Shown here: positions 34,217 to 43,335 of the stretch, one piece after another
Numbering within the stretch: position 1 is the first letter of the stretch
Layout of the letters: each line of letters starts with the position of its first letter
DNA from: Candidatus Oscillochloris fontis
Lineage (GTDB): Bacteria; Chloroflexota; Chloroflexia; Chloroflexales; Chloroflexaceae
Direction of reading: 5' to 3'
NCBI RefSeq assembly: GCF_004138135.1
Contig: NZ_RYFD01000002.1
Span: 124,001 to 188,000 of the forward strand
DNA length: 64,000 nucleotides
The notes under the pieces: model-generated
What the model saw: only the letters and a program-made list of their open reading frames with translations
Told to the model about the DNA's origin: nothing
Database searches by the model: none
Translations under genes and position numbers: made by a program

Positions 34217-35551
34217 TCACCGAAACTCGTGGCTCCCCACATCATCGCGATAGATGCGACCGGGGAAACTGATTCGCTCGGCGTTGAGCAACACCCGCCC
34301 GCGTGCGCCATTCAGGGTTGCCCCCAGGCCCACCACCGTCACCACATGCCCGCCGGTCATGGTGGTATCGGGCACCGCCGTGCCACCCCCCATGAGCAAG
34401 TTGTTGAACATTCCCGTCCCCGTGCGGGCTACTGGGGTATAACGCAGCGCCGCCGGGTTATGGGTCTGGTTGTGGAAGACGAGCACCCCCTCGTCTATAT
34501 CGGTCAGACCACGAATGGCCCCACCGACCCCAAAGTGGTTGGGGTAGCCCTGAGCCACCAGCGCGATCCCCACGCTGGCCTCGTCGCGCCAGTGAAGGGG
34601 GGGGATCTGGTGCAGTTTGCGGTTAATCGCGGCCTCGATTATTGGCACCAGATCGTCTTTGAGGCGCGGCAGCACCACCTGGGCCTCCATGTCACGCAGG
34701 CTACAGCGGAGCGTCGTAATCCGTGGCCCCTGATCGGTGATGATGCAGTCTACCCCCAAGACACCCCAGTAGGGCAAGTTCTCTTGACTCAGCGCGGCCA
34801 CAATCGGGCGGATGAGATGGGTGTGCATGTGGGTACCGAGGCGTTGGGCATAGCTGGAGTTGCCGGTGATCGCGCCCATTCCCGGTGCCCAGGTGCTCTC
34901 TGGGGTTGCATCCAGACGATCATAGATGCGTACCGGCAGTAAGGGCAAGGCGGTGCTACCGTCTATGATCGCCGAGAAGCTGACGCTAATTCCACTCAGG
35001 TACTCTTCAATGACCACCCCATGGCTACTACTCTCGATTGGGCGGTTAATGAAGAGGGTACGTAAGCCCTCCAACGCCGCGTAGCGATCATGGTACACCC
35101 CGCCGCCACCCGCCGGGTGATCCGCCTTAAGCACCACCGGCAAATTCTGGCTGGCCAAGTACTTTTCGGCGTTCGAGAGGCTAGTGAAGGTGCGCCCGCG
35201 TGCGGTGGGCAGGCCGTAGCGTTGTAGAAATTCCTTGGCGTAACAGCGGCTCCATTCGAGCCGCGTGCCACGTTGCGAAGCACCAAAGACCCCCATGTGC
35301 ATAGAGACGACTTCGTCTACCATGCCGATCCACAGACTACCGCTCTCGGCAGGGACGATCATGTCGATCTGTTCGCTAAAGGCCCAGCGCGCCACTTCGG
35401 ACGGCTGGCTCAGATCCAGGTCTACTTGGGGAGCCAGCAGACCGGCCCCGCCATTCCCCGGCGCACAGAAGATTTCGGCGTTGGGGCTGGAGAAGAGTTT
35501 CCAGACCAGCGCGTGGGTTCGACCGTCACTGCCAAGAACGAGTATTTTCAT
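34217..35551 (-). CDS. purD: Phosphoribosylamine-glycine ligase PurD
   Basis: PurD makes glycinamide ribonucleotide in step two of purine synthesis. The 444-residue ATP-grasp protein has the expected order: N-terminal [33 protein letters not shown], the glycine-rich ATP loop [27 protein letters not shown], and a C-terminal [19 protein letters not shown]. The usual GxGGREHA start is GSDGRTHA here, a mild change. It overlaps folD by four bases (ATGA) as the last gene of fchA-folD-purD. Confidence 0.9.
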   Translation of the reverse strand: MKILVLGSDGRTHALVWKLFSSPNAEIFCAPGNGGAGLLAPQVDLDLSQPSEVARWAFSEQIDMIVPAESGSLWIGMVDEVVSMHMGVFGASQRGTRLEWSRCYAKEFLQRYGLPTARGRTFTSLSNAEKYLASQNLPVVLKADHPAGGGGVYHDRYAALEGLRTLFINRPIESSSHGVVIEEYLSGISVSFSAIIDGSTALPLLPVRIYDRLDATPESTWAPGMGAITGNSSYAQRLGTHMHTHLIRPIVAALSQENLPYWGVLGVDCIITDQGPRITTLRCSLRDMEAQVVLPRLKDDLVPIIEAAINRKLHQIPPLHWRDEASVGIALVAQGYPNHFGVGGAIRGLTDIDEGVLVFHNQTHNPAALRYTPVARTGTGMFNNLLMGGGTAVPDTTMTGGHVVTVVGLGATLNGARGRVLLNAERISFPGRIYRDDVGSHEFR

Positions 35552-36405
35552 AGGTGGTGTAGGGTATGTGCTGCGGCAACCAAGTTGCGCATCAGCATGA
35601 CATTGGTCATTGGGCCGGTGCCGCCCGGTACCGGAGTGATCGCCCCGGCAACTTCAGCACTCGCGGCAAAATCCACATCGCCCACCAAACTCCCGTCGGC
35701 CCCCACATTGGTGCCGAAGTCCACCACGACTGCGCCGGGGCGGAGCATATCCGCCGTGACCAAGCCGGGGCGCCCGGCGGCCACACAGACGATCTCGCAT
35801 TCGCGCAGCACCGCGCCAAGGTCGGGGGTGCGCGAGTGGCAGACGGTGACGGTCGCATCGGCTTGGATGAGCAATTGGGCCATGGGCCGCCCCACAATTG
35901 CCGAGCGTCCCACCACAGCGGCGCGCTTCCCACGCAACTCGATCTGATAGTGGCGCAGCAACTCCATCCCCCCGGCGGGCGTGTTAGCCACCAGGGCATC
36001 GCGGCCCTGCGCCAGTAACCCGGCATTGATCGGGTGAACCCCGTCAACATCTTTGCGGTGGTCAATCTGCATGATCGCCGCGTTGGCATTCAGAGGGGCC
36101 GGAAGCGGGAGCTGGAGCAAGATCCCATCTACTTCGTGATCCGCATTGAGCGCGGTGATGTGTGCCTCTAGCTCGGCCTGTGTCGTTTCGGGTGCCAGGG
36201 CAATCAGGCGGAACCCCGCGCCCAGCGTTGCGCACAACTTCTCGATACTGCGTACATACCGAGTTGATGCAGCATCACCCAGCACCTGCACCACCGCCAA
36301 GCCAGGGGCGCGACCAAGTGCGGTACTCAGATTGGCGATCTCGGTCTGGGTGGCGGTGCGCAGTTCTTGGGCTAGCGCACGGCCATCAAGGATCGTGGCA
36401 GTCAT
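35548..36405 (-). CDS. folD: Methylene-tetrahydrofolate dehydrogenase/cyclohydrolase FolD
   Basis: A 285-residue FolD that interconverts methylene-, methenyl- and formyl-tetrahydrofolate. Recognisable are [17 protein letters not shown] (catalytic Tyr and Lys), the signature [13 protein letters not shown] and the C-terminal [19 protein letters not shown]. It overlaps purD by four bases and follows fchA by 36 bp, giving one-carbon units for purine synthesis. Confidence 0.95.
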   Translation of the reverse strand: MTATILDGRALAQELRTATQTEIANLSTALGRAPGLAVVQVLGDAASTRYVRSIEKLCATLGAGFRLIALAPETTQAELEAHITALNADHEVDGILLQLPLPAPLNANAAIMQIDHRKDVDGVHPINAGLLAQGRDALVANTPAGGMELLRHYQIELRGKRAAVVGRSAIVGRPMAQLLIQADATVTVCHSRTPDLGAVLRECEIVCVAAGRPGLVTADMLRPGAVVVDFGTNVGADGSLVGDVDFAASAEVAGAITPVPGGTGPMTNVMLMRNLVAAAHTLHHL

Positions 36406-36441
36406 ACGTACAATCTCATCTCCACAAATGGGCCGTAGCCC

Positions 36442-37080
36442 TTACTGATTGATTCGCTGGCGAACAATCGCCAAAATCCCCTCGGCCTCTTCGCCCAACC
36501 CGACGCTCAGATCTTCAAGCTGGGCGCGGGTTTCGCGCACAAAGATCGTATCCTCAAGCCCGGCGAGATTGATCTCCACATTGAGGATAGCGCTCTGCAC
36601 GGTGGCACGGGCGAGGAGTGCCGCCACCCCCACATCACTCACGATCAGGCGGGCGCAACGGTTGGAGAGCGAGGTGCAGAGTGGGATGATCGCCGCTGCT
36701 GCCTGGGCGATGCGCAGTGGAACATCCGCCGCACTACGGGTCACCTGCTGGATAGCCGCTTTGCGGGTCGCCGCATCGGCATCGGTGGTGCGCGGCAGCT
36801 TGTAGGCTGCCGAAAGCCGCCCAAAGACCTCGATATCGGCCTGGGCTAAGTCCTGAAGTTCCCGGCGTAATGCTTCGGAACGATCATGGATGCCACGAAC
36901 TTCGTCTTCGATCTCGGCGAATTGCTTCTTGCCAATGGTGAGCGAACAGACCATACTGACCAGACCAGCCGCCATTGCGCCACTGGTTCCGGCGACACTC
37001 CCTCCACCAGGTGTGGGTGCGCTCGATGCTAAGGCATCCAGGAAGGTTGCAATACTCTGTTCGTTGAGGTTCTCTGTCAT
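36442..37080 (-). CDS. fchA: Methenyltetrahydrofolate cyclohydrolase (FTCD-N/FchA family)
   Basis: A 212-residue helical protein of the formiminotransferase-cyclodeaminase family. Typical text is FLDALASSAPTPGGGSVAGTSGAMAAGLVSMV (positions 11-42, shown partly), with a conserved helix bundle and the end RAQLEDLSVGLGEEAEGIL. As a free-standing protein it hydrolyses methenyl-tetrahydrofolate; it overlaps in function with FolD, next in the operon. First gene of fchA-folD-purD. Confidence 0.87.
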   Translation of the reverse strand: MTENLNEQSIATFLDALASSAPTPGGGSVAGTSGAMAAGLVSMVCSLTIGKKQFAEIEDEVRGIHDRSEALRRELQDLAQADIEVFGRLSAAYKLPRTTDADAATRKAAIQQVTRSAADVPLRIAQAAAAIIPLCTSLSNRCARLIVSDVGVAALLARATVQSAILNVEINLAGLEDTIFVRETRAQLEDLSVGLGEEAEGILAIVRQRINQ

Positions 37081-37232
37081 GGTACTCAGTTCCTCTTCTG
37101 CTGCCGAACGCTGCGGCTGACGCCTTTCATTATAGCAGGCTATGACAAGGTGATACCGCCCCTATGACACAAAAAGCATGCTACACTGCATGTTGTCTGA
37201 TGTCCCAAGTATCAAAAATCTCTCGAAATGAT

Positions 37233-38366
37233 ATGATTCTCATCTTTGTGGGAAGTGGTGGGGGCGCAACTGCCACCGCCGCCGCTGCCACCGCTGCCAC
37301 CGCCGCCGCTGCCGGTCGCCGCGCTCTGATCGCCAGTGTTGGTCCGTCACATAGCATTCACGCTCTGGTGGGGGTGGCTTCGGCTACTGCGCCGCATCCG
37401 ATTGCACCGGGGCTAGATTTTTGGACTCTTGATGCGCTCAACGATCTGAGTGCGGTCTGGGGTGAATTACGCAATCGGGTGAGTACCCTGGCCAACTTGC
37501 CGATCAATGGCGATGAATTGCCGATCATTCCGGGGAGTGATCTCTTTTTGGCCGTGGCGCGTTTGCGATTGATGGCGGCGAACTATGATCTGATCTGTCT
37601 TGATGCTGGCCATCACGATAGCCTCCTGCGAGCGCTCGTGGTGCCCGACACCTTCCGTTGGGTGGTGCGCTTGCTTTTGGGGCTAGATCGTGGCCCTGGT
37701 CGTTCGAGTGCTTCGATCTCGCGGGCGTTGTTACCAAGTGCGCTCATGCCCTTCGACTGGATCGCGCAGGTGCAGGATGCCCGCGTTCAGTTGGAACACC
37801 TGCGTGATGAGACGGTCAATCCGGCGGCCTTGCGGGTGCGCTACGTGTTACGTCCCGACCGCAGCGGGCTAGAAGAGGCGCTCAACGCACTGCCGGCCAT
37901 CCAGCTCTTTGGCTTACTGGTCGAGCAGATCATTGCTGGCCCGCTCCTTCCCGAAGGGGTGTTGGCACTTGGCCCACTCATCGCCGAGCAGCGCCAGGTT
38001 CTAGCGGATGTGGCGCGGTTCTGGGGCGGGTTGCCCCTGCGCCGCCTTGAAGCTGCGGCGACCCCCGGTAGTGTACCGGGGCTGGCCACCTTGGGTGCCG
38101 CGCTCTACCCCGATGGCCAAGTTATTCCCACGCAGGATGCCGTTCCTCCGCTGCGTGTGGTCGGGCCACCCGATCCCCACGTGGCGATCGATCTGCCCGG
38201 TCTGCGCCGCGAGGCACTGGGGCTTACCGTCAGTGGCGACGAGTTGATTGTGCGCGCCGGGCCATATCGCCGCCACATCCTGATGCCAGAGGGGCTACGC
38301 GATGGAACCGCGATCCGTGCGGCACGTCAGGGCGATACCCTGATTGTGCGCCCGCGAACAGGGTAG
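37233..38366 (+). CDS. ArsA-family protein with degenerate P-loop (pseudo-ATPase) and HSP20-like tail
   Basis: This 377-residue protein follows ArsA/GET3 ATPases along its length: N-terminal strand MILIFVG, then the P-loop region, LIASVGPSHSIHAL, YDLICLDAGHHDSLLRAL, and a C-terminal ArsA-HSP20 domain (LPGLRREALGLTVSGDELIV; YRRHILMPEGLRD). The P-loop GKGGVGKTT is replaced by GSGGGATAT, so both lysines are lost, and the switch Asp in DPAHS is Gly. The following helix is pure Ala/Thr, encoded by a GCC/ACC-rich run. It is unlikely to hydrolyse ATP. I start at ATG 37233, where the ArsA similarity begins. Confidence 0.75.
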   Translation: MILIFVGSGGGATATAAAATAATAAAAGRRALIASVGPSHSIHALVGVASATAPHPIAPGLDFWTLDALNDLSAVWGELRNRVSTLANLPINGDELPIIPGSDLFLAVARLRLMAANYDLICLDAGHHDSLLRALVVPDTFRWVVRLLLGLDRGPGRSSASISRALLPSALMPFDWIAQVQDARVQLEHLRDETVNPAALRVRYVLRPDRSGLEEALNALPAIQLFGLLVEQIIAGPLLPEGVLALGPLIAEQRQVLADVARFWGGLPLRRLEAAATPGSVPGLATLGAALYPDGQVIPTQDAVPPLRVVGPPDPHVAIDLPGLRREALGLTVSGDELIVRAGPYRRHILMPEGLRDGTAIRAARQGDTLIVRPRTG

Positions 38367-38372
38367 TCATGG

Positions 38373-38561
38373 GTACCTGTTCACAGTTTCTATTTACCCC
38401 AAGGGTGAATAGTTACAGGGATTGGTAACTGTTCACACTTCTCCTAGCTTCCAGTTTTTGACGCAAAGACGCAGAGGCGCAAAGCCTGCAACAAAACCTT
38501 TGCGTCCTTGCGCCTTTGCGTCAATACAAGATTTCTATTTACCCCAAGTGTGAATAGTTAC
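38373..38561. repeat. Palindromic repeat, family A: one short and one full copy
   Basis: A shortened copy (38373-38416) has only the terminal repeats. A full copy follows at 38425-38561 with ends GTAACTGTTCACACTT and AGTGTGAATAGTTAC and the GACGCAAAGACGC/GCGCCTTTGCGTC interior. Both are followed by AGGGATTGG, so the pair looks like a partial duplication. It fills the gap downstream of the ArsA-like gene. Confidence 0.88.
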
Positions 38562-38575
38562 AGGGATTGGAGATG

Positions 38576-38789
38576 TTGCGCCGATAGCGGATATCGGCTA
38601 TACTACGCAACGGTGTTCGCGGGCAGCTCTGCCCATCTGCAATCGGGGCCACACCAAATCCACGGTAAAGGGGGTGAGCAGAACGTATCGGTAGAAGGCG
38701 TATCGGGTCGGGGCGGTGCCCCACGCCAGTACCAGACCTGAGCCAGTTGGCTAAACCAGCGGTTCGTTCCCTACCGAACGTGCAGAGCG
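38576..38789 (+). promoter_or_regulatory. rpsU promoter and long structured leader
   Basis: TTGCGC (38576-38581) and TATACT (38599-38604) are 17 bp apart. The leader of about 180 nt contains several GC-rich hairpins (GGGCAGCTCTGCCC, GGGGCGGTGCCCC, GTTCG...CGAAC). Only a weak GCAGAG ribosome site precedes the rpsU ATG. A protein-binding or attenuating leader is possible; nothing here proves it. Confidence 0.45.
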
Positions 38790-38981
38790 ATGAAAGTTGA
38801 GCGTCGTGACGGTGAGACAGTCGAGCAGCTGATCCGCCGATTCAATAAGGGCGTCGTCTCCGAGCGCATCACGAAGACCTTCCGCGAGAAGATGCACTTC
38901 GTCTCGAAGAGCGAGCAGCGCAAAGAGAAGCGCCGCCGCGCTGAGCGCAACCGGCGTAAGAAGATCTCGAAGGGTTTCTAA
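38790..38981 (+). CDS. rpsU: 30S ribosomal protein S21
   Basis: A 63-residue basic protein with the S21 pattern: MKVERRDGETVEQLIRRFNK, then a long Lys/Arg helix (EQRKEKRRRAERNRRKK). S21 helps the small subunit initiate on mRNA. It has its own promoter and a terminator directly after the stop. Confidence 0.95.
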   Translation: MKVERRDGETVEQLIRRFNKGVVSERITKTFREKMHFVSKSEQRKEKRRRAERNRRKKISKGF

Positions 38982-38993
38982 CCCAACTTTCAG

Positions 38994-39038
38994 ACGGCAT
39001 GGGCTGGCGAGTAACACTCGCCCCTATGCCGTTTTGTT
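38994..39038 (+). terminator. Intrinsic terminator after rpsU
   Basis: ACGGCAT...GGCGAG, TAACA loop, CTCGCC...ATGCCGT form a long stem, followed by TTTTGTTAT. It is 12 bp after the rpsU stop codon. Confidence 0.75.
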
Positions 39039-39109
39039 ATGTCCAGTTACACTTGATACCCCATGCTATAATGGCGATCCATACAACATGTTAAGGATGA
39101 TAAAGACCC

Positions 39110-40195
39110 ATGTTCGATAAACTTTTGAGTGTCGTCGCTCGTTATGACGAGCTTGGCGAACTGATGGCCCAACCAGAGGTGGTTCATAACCACACGCTGC
39201 TTCAGCAATATGCACGAGAACAGCGCGAATTGGAGGCAGTTGTCAATGCCTTTCGTGAGTATCAGCATGCCCGGCAAGCCGCCGAAGAGGCGCATGCGAT
39301 GCTGAACGAGAGTGGCAGCGAGCCAGAACTGCGCGAGATGGCCCATGAGGAATTGGAGAGCCAGCGCACGCGCATCACCCAGCTTGAAGAAGAGATAAAG
39401 CTGCTGCTCCTTCCGCGTGATCCCAATGATGCCAAGGATGTGATCATCGAGATCCGCCAGGGCGAAGGTGGCGATGAAGCGGCGCTCTTTGCGGCCGATC
39501 TCTACCGGATGTATGTGCGTTATGCTGAACTACGTGGCTGGCGGGTTGAGGTTGATAGTATCACCGATAACGGGATCGGCGGCTTCAAAGAGGCGGTCTT
39601 TGAGATCCGGGGTGAGAATGCCTACAGCCAACTCAAGTACGAGGGCGGTGTCCACCGTGTGCAGCGCGTCCCTGCCACCGAGGCGCGTGGGCGTATCCAC
39701 ACCTCCACCGCCACGGTTGCGGTAATGCCAGAGGTGGAGCCGACGGTGATTGATATTAAGGACGAGGATGTACGCACCGATGTCTTCCGCAGTGGTGGCC
39801 ACGGTGGCCAGGGCGTGAATACGACCGACTCGGCGGTGCGGCTGGTCTATCGGGGTGGTACGCCGGATGAGATCGTGGTGACGTGTCAGGATGGCCGCTC
39901 GCAGATCAAGAACCGCGAGAAGGCCATGTCGGTGCTGCGCGCCAAGCTCTATGCGCGGGAGCAAGAGAAGCAGCAGCGTGCCCAAGGTGCATCGCGGTTG
40001 GCTCAGGTGGGTACCGGCGAGCGCGCCGAAAAGATCCGCACCTACAACTTCCCCCAGGATCGCATCACCGATCATCGGATTGGCCAGAACTTCTCCAATT
40101 TGCCGGGTGTTTTGGCCGGTGGGTTGGACAAGATCATTGATGCGTTGATCGTTTATGATAATGCCGAGCGCTTACAGGCATCAGGGATCGCATAG
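39110..40195 (+). CDS. prfA: Peptide chain release factor 1
   Basis: A 361-residue class I release factor recognising UAA and UAG. It has the RF1-type recognition phrase HRVQRVPATEARGRIHTS (PAT, not SPF) and the catalytic SGGHGGQGVNTTDSAVRL with GGQ near residue 233. The coiled N-terminal domain is normal. A TATAAT box lies at 39067-39072. The release factor methylase gene prmC, often next to prfA, is not here. Confidence 0.97.
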   Translation: MFDKLLSVVARYDELGELMAQPEVVHNHTLLQQYAREQRELEAVVNAFREYQHARQAAEEAHAMLNESGSEPELREMAHEELESQRTRITQLEEEIKLLLLPRDPNDAKDVIIEIRQGEGGDEAALFAADLYRMYVRYAELRGWRVEVDSITDNGIGGFKEAVFEIRGENAYSQLKYEGGVHRVQRVPATEARGRIHTSTATVAVMPEVEPTVIDIKDEDVRTDVFRSGGHGGQGVNTTDSAVRLVYRGGTPDEIVVTCQDGRSQIKNREKAMSVLRAKLYAREQEKQQRAQGASRLAQVGTGERAEKIRTYNFPQDRITDHRIGQNFSNLPGVLAGGLDKIIDALIVYDNAERLQASGIA

Positions 40196-40250
40196 AGCAC
40201 CCAATGCTCCAGCGGGTCAGTAATGCTGAGGGAAACGGCGTAGCGCCACA

Positions 40251-40301
40251 TGGCTTCGACAAGCTCAGCCAGCGGCGCGGTGGCTGAGCTTGCCGAAGCC
40301 A
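40251..40301. repeat. REP palindrome
   Basis: TGGCTTCGACAAGCTCAGCC and GGCTGAGCTTGCCGAAGCCA form an inverted pair. It lies in the 244-bp gap between prfA and the deaminase gene, in which I see nothing else. Confidence 0.8.
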
Positions 40302-40439
40302 CCGCAATCGCTCGGAATGACCAACTACTACCGATAATTCGCCTTATCGGCGTGAGAAGCAAGCAGCATAGGGAGATAGCGACAACGCTATGTCCCTTTT
40401 TTGCCCCCAACGCCAAGGTACGCACGAAGGAGGAACAGT

Positions 40440-41480
40440 GTGCTGACCGCAGAACTCGATGAGTTTATTGTGCGGATGCCGAAGGTGGAACTCCATCTGC
40501 ACCTTGAGGGTTCGATAACGCCCCAGACGTTGCTCGATCTGGCCCAGCAGAATAACTTCGATCTCCCCGCCCATGATGTTGCTGGGGTCGAGCAACTCTT
40601 CCACTACCAGCATTTTAGCCAGTTCATCAGCCTGTTTATGCAGATGACCCAGGTGATTGTGCGCGGCGAAGATTTTGCCCGCCTGGCCTACGAACTGGGC
40701 AGCGACCTCGCTACCCAAAACGTCCGCTATGCCGAGGTGATGATCTCGCCCATGCAGCACATCCGGCGCGGGATGGATCTCTACGAGGCGATCAGTGGGG
40801 CGGCGGCGGGCTTTGCCCAGGTGGCCCGCGAAACCGGCACCCAGATCCGTATCGCCCTAGACCACGGGCGGCAGTATGGCCCCGATCTGGGTTGGCAGGT
40901 ACTCGATGTGGCCCGGCGTGCCCAGCCCCTCGGCGTGGTGGGCTGGTCTATTGGCGGTAACGAGATTGACTACCCGCCCGAACCCTTCGCGGCGCTCTTC
41001 GCGGCGGCCCGCGAGGCTGGTTTGGGGCTGATGGCGCACGCCGGAGAGGTGGTGGGGCCAGCCAGTGTCTGGGGCGCGATCAATGCGTTGGGGGTACAGC
41101 GCATTGGCCACGGGGTGCGCAGTATTGAGGACCCCGCCCTGATCGCGGCGCTGATCGAGCGCGGGGTGATCCTTGATGTCTGCCCCAGTAGTAACCTGCG
41201 CACTGGCGCAGTCGCAAACTGGGAGGCGCATCCGTTACGCCAACTCTACGATGCCGGGGTGGTTGTGACGCTCAATTCCGATGATCCGGCCTTCTTCCAC
41301 ACGACCATTACCGAAGAATACCGCCACGCTGTGCAGCACTTCGGGTTCACGATTGATGACCTGATCCACGTCGTGCAGAATGCTGCGGCTGCCAGCTTTT
41401 TGCCCGTTGCAGAGCGCCAGCGGCTGCATGAACGGATTGCCCAAGAGGTTGCCATGCTGCGCAGTGAGATCGGCGTTTGA
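40440..41480 (+). CDS. add: Adenosine deaminase family protein
   Basis: A 346-residue metal-dependent deaminase with the family metal ligands: HLHLEGS near residue 18, GLMAHAGE near residue 205, and LNSDDPAFF near residue 283. It most likely deaminates adenosine or deoxyadenosine in purine salvage; adenine deaminase of the same family cannot be excluded. I start it at the GTG at 40440, which has AAGGAGGAACA upstream; the next upstream frame would run through unrelated sequence. Its stop codon overlaps the -35 box of the tRNA promoter. Confidence 0.85.
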   Translation: MLTAELDEFIVRMPKVELHLHLEGSITPQTLLDLAQQNNFDLPAHDVAGVEQLFHYQHFSQFISLFMQMTQVIVRGEDFARLAYELGSDLATQNVRYAEVMISPMQHIRRGMDLYEAISGAAAGFAQVARETGTQIRIALDHGRQYGPDLGWQVLDVARRAQPLGVVGWSIGGNEIDYPPEPFAALFAAAREAGLGLMAHAGEVVGPASVWGAINALGVQRIGHGVRSIEDPALIAALIERGVILDVCPSSNLRTGAVANWEAHPLRQLYDAGVVVTLNSDDPAFFHTTITEEYRHAVQHFGFTIDDLIHVVQNAAAASFLPVAERQRLHERIAQEVAMLRSEIGV

Positions 41481-41505
41481 CAAAAGTGGGAAGGGCGACT
41501 ATAAT
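41477..41505 (+). promoter_or_regulatory. Consensus promoter of the tRNA cluster
   Basis: A perfect TTGACA (41477-41482), 17 bp spacer and perfect TATAAT (41500-41505). The tRNA-Leu starts 15 bp later. The -35 box includes the stop codon of the deaminase gene. Confidence 0.85.
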
Positions 41506-41519
41506 ACCGACCGTGTTAA

Positions 41520-41609
<90 letters not shown>

Positions 41610-41622
41610 TCTCATTATCTGG

Positions 41623-41698
41623 GGGCGATTAGCTCAGTTGGTAGAGCACCTCGCTTACACCGAGGTTGTCGGCGGTTCGAGCCCGTCATCGCCCACCA
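41623..41698 (+). tRNA. tRNA-Val (anticodon TAC)
   Basis: A 76-nt tRNA: acceptor GGGCGAT with ATCGCCC, anticodon loop CTTACAC, TTCGAGC loop, encoded CCA. Confidence 0.95.
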
Positions 41699-41717
41699 GT
41701 GAGAGTGCCAGCACCAC

Positions 41718-41793
41718 GCCAAGGTAGCTCAGTTGGTAGAGCATCGCACTGAAAATGCGAGGGTCACCAGTTCAAGTCTGGTCCTTGGCACCA
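41718..41793 (+). tRNA. tRNA-Phe (anticodon GAA)
   Basis: A 76-nt tRNA: acceptor GCCAAGG with CCTTGGC, anticodon loop CTGAAAA, TTCAAGT loop, encoded CCA. Last of the cluster; a terminator follows after six bases. Confidence 0.95.
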
Positions 41794-41799
41794 GCAACA

Positions 41800-41833
41800 A
41801 GCCCCCCATCGTAACAACGATGGGGGGGCTTTG
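41800..41833 (+). terminator. Intrinsic terminator after the tRNAs
   Basis: AGCCCCCCATCGT, loop AACA, ACGATGGGGGGGCT, then TTGGGTTGTT. The symmetric stem may also serve the convergent propeller-protein gene. Confidence 0.85.
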
Positions 41834-41838
41834 GGTTG

Positions 41839-43305
41839 TTATGGCCAACGCGCCTGCGTCTCGCCGGTGGTCAGATCCACGGCGTAGAGCTCGTCGACTG
41901 CCAACCAGACACTCTGGTTGCCCCATGTGACCCCACGTAGCGAATCTCCGGCATCTTCGACACGTAGTTCTTTCTTCACCTGGCTGGTACCATTGTTCAG
42001 GTTGAGCAGTTCATAGCTGATCGCCTCTGGATCGGCTTGCTGCTCGATCAGGGCAACGCCGCTGGCGAGCAGATGTACGGCTGTGTCGCCCGAATCGTAG
42101 ATCGCATCTTCGACGAGATCATCACCGAGCAAGACGCGGCTCCAACGTTGCTGGCCACTCTGGGCATCGAGAAGCCAGAGTTCGTAACGCGAAGAACCAC
42201 GAGTACGCTGGGCGAGCACCAGCAGATCGCTGCCACGCGCTGCCAGTGGGCGGAGGTTATAGTCTTCAGCCTGGGTCAGTAGGCGGGCTTGGCCTTGGCC
42301 GTCGCTGGTGTAGATGGATTGATCGCTACTCAGATAGATGTGTCCATCAGCAACGAGGGTATTCTTGACCTCAAAGTTTTGAAATGCCGGGTTGAAGGTG
42401 CGCTCTTCACCACCGAAGCTGCCCATTCCCACCCGTAACAGACAGTTGACACTATCGAGCATCCAGTAGAGCGCTTCGCTCTGCGGATCGGCCAGGATGT
42501 AGTCGTAGTAGTGCGGTTGATCCACATAGCCCTGCGATTCGTGCTGACAGGTGGGGGCAATCGTGCGCACCAGTTGGCCATCGGCGGGATTGTAGATGAA
42601 GAGACCCGCCTCGGTTTCATCTGGCTCTAGGCTATCCGGCACCCCCACCATAGCGCCCACCCGCACCAGTTGGCGCGTGGTCTGATGCAGACGCACCACC
42701 CAGAGCGGGGTGCCCTTGTTGGCATTGAGGGCTTGGAGTTGACCATCGTCGCTCAATGCAACGACCACATCACCAAAGACCTGAAGGCAATCCTGGCAGC
42801 CATTGGAGAAGATACGGTCGGTGAGCGGCGCTTCCCAGACCTTGCTACCATCGGTGCGGCTCAAGCCAATCAGGCGCGCCTCATCGGCAACGATGATCGT
42901 CGCGGCACTGTAGGCAACCAGCCAGGAGGTACCATTCGTGCCCATGGGCGGGCTTTCCCAACGCACCCGGCCCTCAAGCGGGCTGAAGAGGAGCAGCGTA
43001 TCGCTATCGCGGTCGTAGTTGCGGCTAATCAGCAGCAACTCTGGTTCGCTCGTATCCGTATCCAGGGGAATGGGGGCGCGCCAGACCAGGCGGCGGCCAG
43101 GAGCGGCTCCGCCGACGGTGTGGAGTACAGGGGTTGGGGTGACTTCGATCAGGAGTGGGGCGGCCCGGCCTTGCATGCGGGCGATCACCTCGTTCATGCC
43201 CAGACCTAAAAAGCTGAGCATAGCGAAGGCTCCGCCCAGCACCCCGATCAGCAGCGCCACCACGGGGATGATCCAGCCCGCAGGGGGGCGACGTTCTTCT
43301 CGCAT
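41839..43305 (-). CDS. Membrane-anchored PQQ-like beta-propeller protein
   Basis: A 488-residue protein with a single N-terminal membrane helix (residues 11-35) and an outward beta-propeller of PQQ/Trp-docking type: LIGLSRTDGSKVWEAPL, LQALNANKGTPLWVVRL, LLDAQSGQQRWSRVLL. The C-terminal blade ends LYAVDLTTGETQARW. No methanol dehydrogenase catalytic residues stand out, so a binding or assembly role is more likely than an enzyme. Two cysteines in SNGCQDCLQVF may form a disulfide. Confidence 0.72.
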   Translation of the reverse strand: MREERRPPAGWIIPVVALLIGVLGGAFAMLSFLGLGMNEVIARMQGRAAPLLIEVTPTPVLHTVGGAAPGRRLVWRAPIPLDTDTSEPELLLISRNYDRDSDTLLLFSPLEGRVRWESPPMGTNGTSWLVAYSAATIIVADEARLIGLSRTDGSKVWEAPLTDRIFSNGCQDCLQVFGDVVVALSDDGQLQALNANKGTPLWVVRLHQTTRQLVRVGAMVGVPDSLEPDETEAGLFIYNPADGQLVRTIAPTCQHESQGYVDQPHYYDYILADPQSEALYWMLDSVNCLLRVGMGSFGGEERTFNPAFQNFEVKNTLVADGHIYLSSDQSIYTSDGQGQARLLTQAEDYNLRPLAARGSDLLVLAQRTRGSSRYELWLLDAQSGQQRWSRVLLGDDLVEDAIYDSGDTAVHLLASGVALIEQQADPEAISYELLNLNNGTSQVKKELRVEDAGDSLRGVTWGNQSVWLAVDELYAVDLTTGETQARWP

Positions 43306-43335
43306 AGACGCGACCTCCCATCCATACCGCTGCGG

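Noticed and set aside
40250-40310. Intrinsic terminator of prfA
   Set aside because: The palindrome is a REP element with no T-run after it, so I list it only as a repeat.
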